Assembly: GCA_014338405.1 (NCBI GenBank)
Contig: JTDE01000033.1
Span: 404,239-468,238 of the forward strand
DNA length: 64,000 bases
DNA from: Paragonimus skrjabini miyazakii
Taxonomy: Eukaryota > Platyhelminthes > Trematoda > Plagiorchiida > Troglotrematidae
Direction of reading: 5' to 3'
Shown here: piece by piece, positions 13,621 through 23,790 of the stretch
Layout of the letters: each line of letters starts with the position of its first letter
Numbering within the stretch: position 1 is the first letter of the stretch
Translations under genes and position numbers: made by a program
Notes under the pieces: model-generated
The model's database searches: none
What the model was told of the DNA's origin: nothing
What the model saw: only the letters and a program-made list of their open reading frames with translations

Positions 13621-13666
13621 CTCAACGGGTACTCATTCAACCACCAGAGGTGGCTGAAACGTTGAG
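13621..13666 (+). other. Nested hairpin with GAAACGTT signature (possible hammerhead relic)
   Basis: Two perfect stems are nested. The outer one is CTCAACG (13621-13627) with CGTTGAG (13660-13666). The inner one is CCACC (13641-13645), loop AGA, GGTGG (13649-13653). The inner hairpin sits between CTCATTCA, which resembles the core CUGANGA, and CTGAAACG. A hairpin followed by GAAACGTT is reminiscent of hammerheads reported in PLEs, but the core is imperfect and no PLE coding remnant was seen beside it. Confidence 0.45.
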
Positions 13667-16215
13667 TATTACAACTTGCTCGTAACATTGTGTTATTCTC
13701 AATCCATTTATCAATAACAATATACTTTGGTTTCAACTAAACAAAACGGTTCTGCTGCCTAATACTTTCTTAACATAACACAAAACTTACATTACTGATT
13801 TCCAATAAACAAAAGTTGTTTCAATTCGGTTAGGAACATTTGTAAATTCTGTAGTACTAAACATTAAAGGTGTTTTGGATGTAGGTAAGGCAAAATCTAT
13901 TCTAAGCAGTGATATCCTTCATTGTTTTATCCAATTATTTCGTTCTTGAACGTTTGTTTGTAATGAAGGTTTATTCAAGGATATGTCGCTGGTCAGAATT
14001 ACGACCAAAACTTGAGTGAAGTAATCACAATGAATATCCTTGCAAGGACTTTAGCGGTGCTACATAATAATTTGCTGTAATTTCAAAGTACTACGCGAAT
14101 CGGGACATATAGTATACTGTCACAGTGAAACGGAATGACGAGGAAAAATGATTAACAGATCACCACAAATTCAGTGTCTCAACGATTCAACCCAAATCAT
14201 TCGAACTATCATCTTGCACATCTCTCATACATGCGCTGATTGTCAAATGCTATACGTTTTGCTCAAACGTTGACCACTCATATGATTAGTGAATAAGTTA
14301 TTATAATTCCCAACTAACTTTATTGTTATATTCTTGACTAGTAATTATTGAAGCCTGTACGTATAGATCAGTTGGCGGTGTAGAATGGCACTTGGTTGAT
14401 TAGTGTTCACGTGTAGAAAACCACCCGGAAAGTATTTAAATTAGAATCGTACGTAATATTGTCAAATAATTAGAGAAAGTACTTGAATATACTTGTCAGT
14501 TGGTGGGGACTCACAAAACATGCTCTTCTGTCCCCCTGTTGAGTTCAGCATGTAATCCAAACTATTTTGTATGTAATATTAGTTAATGAATAAAGTGAAA
14601 TGCTGAGGAAATACGGGTACGAGGAGGAACTTCATAGTTCATAGCTGACTTTCCTTGAGACTAAAGTTACCCGTTTCTGCTAGGTATAGCTGATAACATA
14701 CAACTCCTAAGATGAGTTTATGGAAGTGCAAGACGGTGGACTTGCGCTCAAAAATTGTGGTTACACATACTTTGCACAACATACCTGTAAATGTTTTCTG
14801 ATAACCTGCTCCCGTTGTTCAACCAGTCAGTTCACCTGCTTCGTCCGTTGTTGGACAACTCGCTCGTCTATATGACCGGTAACCGATTGAATAACAGAAT
14901 AAAATGGTCTGCACGGTCTTCCATGGTTGGAAGATCCATGTAGACAGGACACTTGGGTACGAGGACAACATGCAGTGAACAAAACGAACGCATGTATACG
15001 TGTGTGCATGTGTTCACGGGGCATGGCTCTGTGTGAGTGTGCGTTATTGTTGTCCAAACCTGCTGATTCGCCATTCCTCGTTACTTGTATGTTTTATACT
15101 TAGTTTATCCCCAACACACAAACCGACTTCTGTCTGTTCTTCTGCCTGTCTGTATGCTTGTTTTCTGAAATGCGTGTGTGTAATTGTAGGTGTGTTTAAG
15201 GCTGCGGCACGTTGCTGGCCGGCTCCCACTGCCAGCAATCTGCTTTCGTGTGTGCCTATATGTGGTTGACAATCTCTCGGACATAAGGCGTTCACGTTCA
15301 CTGCCGGGATATTGGATAATTTTGTCTTCTCAGCACGAAAATGACATAGACCCACATGCATCCATACAAGCTTATATATAGGGTAGTGAAAAATCAAAAC
15401 CAAACGCAGAAAACTGAGAAAAATTTATAAGCGCACATTCATTTTTCTGTACAAGTGTAGTACGGGGCGCAGGCAGACTGCTGGAATAATGATTTTTCGA
15501 ACGCCAATTCGATTTGCTGATCGGAGTGGAGGATTTGCACTGGGAACCTACCATCAAACAGTCGAGAAGTTCTGTAATCTCCCTGGTCTAAGGTGTATGT
15601 TTGTGTACGTGCGTCGTACTAAAATAAATGCACATTCAGTTGTCTGTCCGCCCATGAATAAGAGCACAAGTGGTCGCATGTGGGCGCGTTTGCATCAACC
15701 GCCCGCGTGCAATGTCTCATTTGCCATAGTAACCCATTCTCCCGTTAACTGAATTGTTCAGAAGGGAATAATATGCCTTGTTTATTACTATTGATGGTAT
15801 TCGTAATATTAACACGAAAGTTTGATAAAAGCATGAAATGTGGATGAAGGTGACTGTCTACCTAGAGTATTGACCACTTTTGCACATGAAACTACAGGAT
15901 GTCAGCCACACGTCTAGTGTGTGCTGTGCCATCGCTATGCACAGGCTTGGATTTCGCCGTCAGCTCTGATTATGAACATGCTAAGAAAAACTAATCATTT
16001 CCAACAGTAGCTCTTGTATGGTTACTTCACAAAACATAAGAATGTAACTTCAGCCTGCTGTGGTTTGTACCCGTTCCATGCCAAACGTCTCACTTTAACT
16101 TAACGCTCAATTTCTGCAGTCGCTTCAGGTTTTTACTGGGTTAAACAACCTTTGACTAAAACTTGGCTGTAAACGAGGTCACGGGTGTTCTTCAGCCTCA
16201 CAGTAATGTATCAGG
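13667..16215. other. Anonymous DNA with a GT-rich patch
   Basis: Between about 14995 and 15260 the plus strand is rich in TG/GTGT runs and CTGTCTGT-like steps. This opens several long but overlapping frames on both strands (up to 119 codons); these are composition effects and not genes. Confidence 0.45.
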
Positions 16216-16472
16216 ATGCTTCATTGTTGGAGCTATCATCCAACGGTGTTGTATAGTGTTTTCCTCTCTGTGAAACTTCCCCTACGGCGATGGGCTTTTA
16301 CTTATATATGTTATGGTAAAAGGTTGTCTGGTTGCGCAAGCATGGTTACATGCAACTGGTCTTTGGTCATCCTCGTCGAAGTCGTCGTCTATATGAAATG
16401 TTTTAGTGCGAATCTAATCAAGACACGATAACTAGTGTCCAACCCGAAATTCAATGATACCTTGGACAGATG
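16216..16472 (+). pseudogene. Probable decayed PLE 3' end, copy D
   Basis: The plus-strand frame here ends with a stretch in which LVEVVV resembles FIEVVL of PLE copy C. A later LVS resembles the HVS of copy C. At 16458-16469 a shifted frame reads IPWT, like the LPWT end of copy C. About 88 nt beyond that point a hammerhead-like motif occurs, close to the spacing seen at copies B and C. Each similarity is weak alone; the combination and spacing are the argument. Stops and frame shifts are present. It may be coincidence. Confidence 0.35.
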
Positions 16473-16544
16473 ACATTTTTCCACCTTCCAAGACTGTTCT
16501 AAAGTGCCTAATGGGGAAAAAGTTGCTGCATTATCTAAGTTGTT

Positions 16545-16598
16545 TGTTAACTCCAACTACTGAAGACTAATTCCCCGTTGTTAACATCTGAGCGTATC
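16545..16598 (+). ncRNA. Degenerate hammerhead-like motif downstream of copy D
   Basis: CTGAAGA at 16560-16566 matches CUGANGA. After ten bases the GAAA box reads GTTG or is lost, and then TTAACATCTGAGCG follows. It shares TGTTAACATCT and a later GCG..GTAT with the motif at 19021. There is no good stem I. Clearly non-functional if homologous. Confidence 0.35.
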
Positions 16599-18090
16599 CC
16601 AAGGATGATAACATACAATGTTACAGGAAAATCTGTCAACATTCAGACAAACGAAAAACGATCTGTCTATCAGATTAGCCAAGCAAGAAGCGTTGTGAAT
16701 TGAAAGTTGTCACATACCAAGCTAATTCAGGAAGTTATAATTAACGTCTGCTATATCATATGTGATGGTTACATGATAGGTCAAGGGAATCGTCATATCA
16801 CTTCCTTCACCGACTTATCTGTCGTTGAAAAATACTTGCGTACTACGGATAGCCGATTCGCCGTTCTGCCTTCTGTCTTTTCAACAAACTCCCGTGTTGC
16901 GCATTACAAATGTGCTTTGCTGAGCAAAGCTGTTTTGAGGTTCGTCAAATATGTTGAAGTGTGAAGACGCGATGATGCAAAAACTACGGTAGGTTGCAGC
17001 CTTGCTTTTCACAGCAAGCATAATAGAAGAATGTGCTTGAGATGATTCCTAGTAAGTCTTGAGGTCAACATTCGTTGCGGTGATGAGTCGAGTTGTTTTT
17101 GAACTTATGGACTATTATCAATGTATGTAAGAAGGCTACGGGAAAAATTTTCTGAGGCTATCACATAAAGTTTTTTGATGGTATATGTTTGTCTTTTCAT
17201 TTGAAGTTTGAGAGTCAATCCTCAGTCGGAACGTCACGTGACCCAGATGTATAGCTGTGGACGATGTTTGACTGTAAAACGGTGATTTTCACACTTGTAG
17301 TAGGTTTAGGAACGACTGCCGAGGCGCCATTCACCTGGAAAGTTGGATCAACGTCGTTCTAACCAAGAGCATCAAATGGACTTCTTAACCTGAATCGAGA
17401 GTGAAAATTTGTAAATGACCTGTGAAAAGTGGAAAATTATTTTACTCCTGTTTAGTCAAGATATGGTTCTCACAGGTCGAACCTCATTCATATCTGATAG
17501 ATGATGGCTGAAAAGTCCAGCATAGTGCAAAAATGCTGTTTGAAACGGGCGGTATACGCATTTTTCCTCACGCCTTTACAACAAAGTGTACGAACTGATA
17601 TGTTTTGGAATACCATTGTACGGATGTTTACCAGTGGCTAAATCGATAATGTATAAGATAACACGGGATGATTGAAACATAGACACAACGTCTCTGTATC
17701 CTTCGAAAAATTCGCACATAATCTAACAAAAATTGTGGACACTTCGTTTATTCTTTTTTGTGACACAAGTCAAACATTGGAATTCCTACAGTATGCCTAT
17801 GCAACAAAAATAAGGTCACTGTAACTTTGCGTGTAAATATCAGAGGTTATGTGATATAAGACAAACAACAGGTTATGCACAACTGAAGTCACAAAACCGT
17901 TGTTTGGTTAGCAGTGCTTTGAGAAACACGAGTAATTTCGGTTCCAGGCTGTTTAGTCATACTTTGAGCTAATTCACCAAGTCAGCAATATGACCAGATC
18001 TTGTGAAGTGTCGTGATGTGAATGAACTTGCCTTAATGCTCTCACTTTCTGTTTTAACGGTATATGGCGTTCTGGTGCACACCAACCAGT
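16599..18090. other. Anonymous DNA up to the large gap
   Basis: No recognisable gene or repeat. An 85-codon plus frame at 16707-16964 has no recognised motif. Confidence 0.4.
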
Positions 18091-19020
18091 NNNNNNNNNN
18101 NNNNNNNNNNNNNNNNNNNNNNNNNNNNNNNNNNNNNNNNNNNNNNNNNNNNNNNNNNNNNNNNNNNNNNNNNNNNNNNNNNNNNNNNNNNNNNNNNNNN
18201 NNNNNNNNNNNNNNNNNNNNNNNNNNNNNNNNNNNNNNNNNNNNNNNNNNNNNNNNNNNNNNNNNNNNNNNNNNNNNNNNNNNNNNNNNNNNNNNNNNNN
18301 NNNNNNNNNNNNNNNNNNNNNNNNNNNNNNNNNNNNNNNNNNNNNNNNNNNNNNNNNNNNNNNNNNNNNNNNNNNNNNNNNNNNNNNNNNNNNNNNNNNN
18401 NNNNNNNNNNNNNNNNNNNNNNNNNNNNNNNNNNNNNNNNNNNNNNNNNNNNNNNNNNNNNNNNNNNNNNNNNNNNNNNNNNNNNNNNNNNNNNNNNNNN
18501 NNNNNNNNNNNNNNNNNNNNNNNNNNNNNNNNNNNNNNNNNNNNNNNNNNNNNNNNNNNNNNNNNNNNNNNNNNNNNNNNNNNNNNNNNNNNNNNNNNNN
18601 NNNNNNNNNNNNNNNNNNNNNNNNNNNNNNNNNNNNNNNNNNNNNNNNNNNNNNNNNNNNNNNNNNNNNNNNNNNNNNNNNNNNNNNNNNNNNNNNNNNN
18701 NNNNNNNNNNNNNNNNNNNNNNNNNNNNNNNNNNNNNNNNNNNNNNNNNNNNNNNNNNNNNNNNNNNNNNNNNNNNNNNNNNNNNNNNNNNNNNNNNNNN
18801 NNNNNNNNNNNNNNNNNNNNNNNNNNNNNNNNNNNNNNNNNNNNNNNNNNNNNNNNNNNNNNNNNNNNNNNNNNNNNNNNNNNNNNNNNNNNNNNNNNNN
18901 NNNNNNNNNNNNNNNNNNNNNNNNNNNNNNNNNNNNNNNNNNNNNNNNNNNNNNNNNNNNNNNNNNNNNNNNNNNNNNNNNNNNNNNNNNNNNNNNNNNN
19001 NNNNNNNNNNNNNNNNNNNN
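18091..19020. other. Assembly gap, 930 N
   Basis: 930 N. The four long frames that span it (320-377 codons) are artefacts. The hammerhead-like half motif directly after the gap suggests that a PLE 3' end lies inside it. Confidence 0.98.
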
Positions 19021-19062
19021 GAGTAAACGAAATGTTAACATCTCGCGACGTATGTCTTCTAT
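19021..19062 (+). ncRNA. 3' half of a PLE-type hammerhead, cut by the gap
   Basis: Directly after the N run: GAGTAAAC, then an intact GAAA, TGTTAACA, TC, then TCGCGACG. This is the GAAA, minimal stem III, UH cut site and 3' strand of stem I of a type I hammerhead. The CUGANGA part would lie in the gap. The expected partner of TCGCGAC is GTCGCGA. The 5' strand of copy B, GTCGGCGG, looks like a mutated form of that. This is the best-preserved core half among the PLE-type motifs in the window. Confidence 0.6.
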
Positions 19063-19565
19063 CGTTATTGGTGAATTGGATCAAGGGAACGCAGTGTTTT
19101 AAATTATCAGTTTGTTTATTTCTGTGTGAATCTTAAGAGTCCAGGAAACGATTTAGAAGAGTCTAAAATAAGAAATTGAACATACTATTGATAGAAAATA
19201 AAATATCTTTCCATCCACATTAGAGGCTGAAATTTGCTAGACTTTCTGGCAGTTTGCATTAAATCACGCTTAAAACTATGTCAAGTGGCGGTGGGCAAAG
19301 GCGACAATTCATTCATTCATAGTCAGTTTCTGGATAAATTAGTCAGCTTGTTTGTTATGTTATGGGGTAATCCGAAACCATAACTGTTCTGTTTCGAAGC
19401 AGTGTATATCGATCATCTCCATCTGACTCCAAATGTGTATGATCTGTTGATTCAGATAGTCTTTCCGCCACAAGATTGCAGATACTCGCTAATATGGTAC
19501 AAATCTCGGGAATGATCGTTTCTTATGTTGTTGCTATTCATATATTGTATATATCTATTTACTTC

Positions 19566-19605
19566 CCGCTACGAACGATATGATCACACCTCGCGATCTG
19601 TGTAT
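19566..19605 (+). repeat. Related degenerate copy of the PLE 3' motif
   Basis: The sequence reads CGAACGATATGATCACACC and then TCGCGATCTGTGTATTCTTCCAG. It aligns to the motif at 19030 (CGAAATGTTAACATC, TCGCGACGTATGTCTTCTATCG). The 5' core is not recognisable. It lies about 540 bp downstream of the other copy, which could reflect the tandem terminal repeats usual for PLEs. Confidence 0.4.
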
Positions 19606-20008
19606 TCTTCCAGTATTTATGAACAGAGTCAGTAGATTTAGGCTTCCGTTTAATCAAGTCGTTCTTACTTTTCACCTAATAACTTTGAAGGCCAAAGCCA
19701 AAGTACAAAGTCAGTGCACCAAAGCCATCAGAGGTCAGGGGAGTAACGTGGGGAACGAGGCCACTAACGTCAGGACTGACATAACATGTGCACTATCGAA
19801 AAATTATCAGGCTGTGAATAGTTAAACATTACTGAAGAAAGAAATAAGATGGCTGAAAGACGTGAGCGTTGAGGATTAAATTTGTTTCCTGTTCCACTGT
19901 TAGATTTGCAGTGCTTTGGTCAGTGGGAATAAACATGCGGAATAAACAACAGTTGTTGACTACCTAATCTGAAGCTTATACATTGCAAATTTTCTGATTT
20001 AAATCGCT

Positions 20009-20048
20009 TAATAAAGGCTCTCCGAGAGGGTCGAAACGTTACGAAACC
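20009..20048 (+). other. Hairpin with TCGAAACGTT, possible hammerhead relic
   Basis: TTAATAA, then A, then the stem GGCTCTC with loop CGA and GAGGGTC (seven pairs including wobbles), then GAAACGTTACG. If TTAATAA is a decayed CTGATGA, this has the order of a type I hammerhead (core, stem II, GAAA, short stem III). No PLE coding remnant was seen next to it. Confidence 0.4.
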
Positions 20049-20576
20049 GATAACTCTTTTGGTTTTTAACTCGTTTTGGCTCGACCAAGCAAATACTTAA
20101 TTGACCCACATAACTTGACTAAAATCTTAGACCCGATATCTCACTTTTATAGAGTAAATTCCAGACGATTTCTATTAGTCGACGCAGGTAGTGTTCCATG
20201 ATCCCAAGATCAGAAATTCCAAGTGGTTTGTAAGACTTGGAGTGCGTTAAACTCAGCGAATCTACAACGGGGTCGATAGAATGGTATTCGGAAAGTATGG
20301 TTTGCTGAAAACTCAACTCAGGTGATCAGTTGGTGTGTGATTCCTACAGCTATACGTTATCACATTGCTTTATCTAGCATGATAGCGAAAGTTTTATGAA
20401 GCACCCAACGCGCTCAAAGATAGCCCAATATGAATAAATTTAGTGTATAGGTGCATTCTTCTGCTGCCTGTTCAAACTTCTTATAAGTTACCTCAACGTT
20501 GTTTGCCGGGAAGCAATATATAATCGCGTATAAACTAAAAACTTTCAGGTTGAGCAAGCTTAATTAACAGCCGTTG

Positions 20577-20642
20577 TAGCGACCAAGGTTCGAACACACA
20601 ACTCTGGGACTTATAGTCAACTGCCTTCTTGGTGAACTAAAA
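20577..20642 (-). repeat. tRNA-like fragment, probably SINE-derived
   Basis: On the minus strand TTAGTTCACCAAG resembles a damaged box A, and 40 nt later TGTTCGAACCT resembles box B. Between them TGACTATAAGTCC could be a former anticodon arm. The arms do not fold cleanly, so this is not called as a tRNA gene. Confidence 0.35.
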
Positions 20643-21363
20643 AAATATTTATTCAAACTGTTGGGCTTGATTTATAAATTGAACGTTACATGTTCAGCCG
20701 GCTGCGATTGAAAACTTGCTCCGAAACTGAGTTCATTTCTTGTCAAAGGTTTTCAGTTGTGCATGCTATTGTTACGAATATAATGCTGTACCACAATAAT
20801 CAGCTATAAAAATAACTGCAGCTGATAACTTCTCAAAGCACTGTACGTCATATATTATTCTTTAAAGCCATTAATTACATTAGACAACAGTCATAAATCT
20901 CATCACCATGGAATGCAGTACATTAGTCGTTCACTTTGGTGCCTAGTCGCAATGCAACCGTGTGGTATAAACGGTTTCAAACTAGGAAGTTAAAATTTCT
21001 AGAAAGTGGAAGGGAAAGAGTAGAATCTTCAAAACCATATGACATCTCTCTGTCTAACAATGAATTCAGTGGGTCGTTAGTTTGTGCCTTTATTAAACAA
21101 AACCAAACGCGGCACATTTTTATCCGATAACTTGGAGCTTAAGTAACGTACAAATCGCTGGAAACATCAGAAGATTGTACTTGGCCCCGCTAAGCCGCAA
21201 ATTTTTCTTTTACCTGTGAAGTTGACTGCTTTTGCTGGTTATAAGTGGCATCTGTGATTTTGTTATACATATCACAATCTTGCAAACGCAAAAGATAAAC
21301 ATTAATTAATGAGCCAATTAAACAGTATCACCAGTAAGTAACATAGTGTAGCGAAAAGGCGTC
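20643..21363. other. Anonymous AT-rich DNA
   Basis: Nothing recognised apart from a 64-codon plus frame at 20936-21130 with no motif. Confidence 0.45.
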
Positions 21364-21385
21364 CAATAAAGCACAATCTTTATTG
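21364..21385. promoter_or_regulatory. Inverted repeat with AATAAA on both strands
   Basis: CAATAAAG (21364-21371) and CTTTATTG (21378-21385) form a perfect 8-bp inverted repeat with a six-base loop. Each strand carries AATAAA, a poly-A signal hexamer. On the minus strand it lies about 165 nt beyond the end of the open frame at 21547-21897, so it could serve as its polyadenylation signal. That role is inference. Confidence 0.4.
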
Positions 21386-21528
21386 TCCAACTCGCTAGTT
21401 CACATGCTTCGCGCGCGCTCGCGTTTATGAGTCAGCATTCCAGTCCACAACACCCCCAAGTTTCCGTTCACACGTCGTGTGCACTTCTACCTGGTTTAGG
21501 TGTGTGATTGGCGTCTTCTACCCGGGGG

Positions 21529-21880
21529 TTTTCTGCCTGCTATTCCTCACCCGTTGATCCGATTTCGTTGAGCAATAGCTTGTCCGATCGCTCGTGCTGC
21601 CCTCTGTCTATCTACTGTAGGCTTTGAACGTACTCTACAGCCGTATCGAGATATTCCTGAGAATGTTGGAATAATCACGCCTTCAATTTGGTAATTCATT
21701 CTATTTCGGCTGCCACGTCTCGCCCGTTGGTCCAATCCGGTCGAGCGATGATTTATCCGGTCGCCCACGCCGTTCTCCATCCAATCACCGTGAGTTTTTG
21801 AACGCACCTCCCCCCTGTGTTGGGGGTATTCCTCCGAGAGCTGGAATGCTCGCACTTCCTGCCTGACAATCCCCCACAAT
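21529..21880. repeat. GC-rich diverged tandem duplication, period about 174 bp
   Basis: Two adjacent units align along their length. Anchors are cccgttgatcc / cccgttggtcc (21550 and 21723), gaacgtactct / gaacgcacctc (21626 and 21800) and atattcctgagaatgttgga / gtattcctccgagagctgga. Identity is roughly 60-65% by eye. The block and its flank from about 21400 are richer in G+C and CpG than the surroundings (for example ttcgcgcgcgctcgcg near 21410). This could be a terminal-repeat part of an LTR element or a satellite remnant; no RT, protease or integrase motif was found nearby. Confidence 0.7.
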
Positions 21881-21897
21881 AGGGCATCGTACTTCAC
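21547..21897 (-). CDS. Hypothetical 116-codon frame across the tandem duplication
   Basis: An arginine-rich frame on the minus strand that stays open through both duplicated units. The two units encode similar stretches: residues around RSKTHGDW and RSKPTVDR, then GDRINHR and IGQAIAQ. That the frame is kept in both units despite heavy divergence could mean past selection, or simply that CpG-rich sequence has few stops. No domain was recognised. It may be an exon or gag-like piece of an unrecognised element, or not coding at all. Confidence 0.2.
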   Translation of the reverse strand: MKYDALLWGIVRQEVRAFQLSEEYPQHRGEVRSKTHGDWMENGVGDRINHRSTGLDQRARRGSRNRMNYQIEGVIIPTFSGISRYGCRVRSKPTVDRQRAARAIGQAIAQRNRING

Positions 21898-23580
21898 ATT
21901 AGACTACTCATCACAACTAGAATCAAGTGGTTCTACTCCTACTCGTCACATCACTTTTCAACTGCAATCGGACGGGGAAAGTTGAGTCATACTGAGAGAA
22001 ACAAATGTCTACAAAGTAAAATGTACAATGTCGTTAGACTAACATCTTTGTCCACCAAATTTTGATGACATTTTTGTAACGTGTGTTGAAAGGAATTTGA
22101 CACAATCTAGATCGTTCATCTGCGGTTTTACATTGTTCCGCCGAAATAAATGTCTACGGGAAGATTGTACAGCCCACTGACACAAACTTTTGTATGAACA
22201 AAATTGCGCGTCAAAAGGAGATGTACTTCCGGTTTGACAAGCTGTCACGATGTGCTCAGAACCATCGAAATGCAAACAAATGTGTGATGAAACAGCCTCG
22301 TTTTCATATCGTCAAGGTAAAAGACGAGAATTTGAGAGTGAGAATAATGTGATGTAAATTCCAACAATGAAACACCATTAACTTTCTATTTTTTAAACTG
22401 GTTTAACCAATCGAAATGATGCGAAAGAGCTGCACGAATTAAACACAGCTTAAATATAAATAAATTACTAAAATTGGCTATAAGGACTAGAAATTGTTGA
22501 CTTCTTTTCAGTGACCGAATTTTTCCGATTATGCGGTTAGCTTTCAAATATCGGTAATCACACAATCCATAGTGTTCTGCATGATCTTTGCAGGAAGAAG
22601 ACAAACAAACTGTAGGAAAACAGGGTCGTTTTGTCAAAACGTGATGTGGTGGTTCACAATGGATTTCAAAACTCAGTCTGCGTAGAACATGTGTATGCAT
22701 TCGACATTTCTGCAGAACATAACCTCTTGTAATGCCATGAAGACGGTATGCAACATTGACTAATAAAATTTCTTGCTTTAAAAAACCGGTAAAAGCAATG
22801 TTTATTTTTAGACGATTGTCAACTAACAAATATCTTTCAGTTGACATGAAATAATTATTCATTTGCCAAAATACAGGGGTCTGTTTGTTGAACGATTGGG
22901 GTGCATGCGTAGGTAGTACATATATTGATTAGTCGGTGGCCTTCGGAGATTCATCAGCATGTATGGTGAGGCAAACCGAAAATGTGTGCAGTTGCTGGAA
23001 ACCACAAAGAACGCCTCTGAATTTTGAAAAATATGTCAAAACTATTGAACCAGACCGTCTTTTCCAGATGTTTTGTGTTCCTTCAGTCGAATAAGTCAAT
23101 TCGAACGTAAAACCGTCAAAAATTGGATAGAACTTGTCAGTCCAAGCATTTTTCACACTTGAATAATTTTGGGGCATGTAATGAATTCACTCTCTTTTTC
23201 GATCAACAAGGCCCAAAGAATGTACATGCAAAATACTCTGCGAGACAAAGTAAACTTTCCTTCTTGAAACTTTGAATGAATAGGAGTATGCCAGCATACT
23301 ACTTATAATTGTTGAGGAATATTTCGTATATATCTGAGGTGTTTATAAACACCTGATGAGAATGACCAAAAACAAAGTTGTGTACCGTTGACCTCACATG
23401 AATTCTACGTGTGCTTATGTAGGTTTACAATAATTACTAACATTGTGAAGGAACCAGGATTGAGTTGAAAACTTACAACTGTTTAAATTAAATTCTGGTG
23501 ATAATGAGAGATACTCAATGCATCCGAAATTTCGATTCACATAGAAAAAGCAGAAATTATGGATTATTTAAAAGTGCACT
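21898..23580. other. Anonymous DNA with some longer minus-strand frames
   Basis: Minus-strand frames of 78, 158 and 82 codons (22039-22275, 22386-22862, 22929-23177) lie in sequence. The 158-codon frame has an ATG start and is lysine-, leucine- and cysteine-containing, but one frame of that length is expected by chance in 64 kb of such DNA. No conserved motif or clear splice joins were seen. Confidence 0.35.
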
Positions 23581-23790
23581 GGACTCACCATTCGTTTTTA
23601 ACTAGAGCATCTCAATAAGGCCTATTCTTGAGGCGGTCGTGAATTGAACATTGGACGCTGTTTCATGAGTCAACCGTATTGGCCATTTCATGGTTGACTT
23701 CATATCCGGCAAGGCCGAGTTATCGCGCATAAGCAACACATTTGGTTTCAAATAAAAGTTGGATTACCTAGCCACCTTCAGAGTATACAT
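23581..23790 (-). repeat. Old HHR-SINE copy
   Basis: The order of blocks matches the young minus-strand copies: decayed ribozyme (gactcaccattcg then actagagcatctcaataagg), then gaattgaaca (box B), catgagtcaaccgtatt (between the boxes), ggccatttcatggttgac (box A), then aaggccgagttatcgc. Both promoter boxes and the ribozyme core carry several substitutions, so the copy should be inactive. Confidence 0.7.

Noticed and set aside
15000..15403. Overlapping frames of 89 and 119 codons on opposite strands
   Set aside because: They lie in GT-rich low-complexity sequence, which explains both.
17969..19136. Four long open frames of 320-377 codons
   Set aside because: They consist almost wholly of the 930-N gap.
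22386..22862. 158-codon minus frame with ATG start
   Set aside because: No motif or neighbouring exon signal; about one frame of this length is expected by chance in 64 kb of this composition.
23353..23385. CTGATGAG after a short palindrome (gtgtttataaacac)
   Set aside because: The GAAA box is missing and the stems do not fit the hammerhead order.
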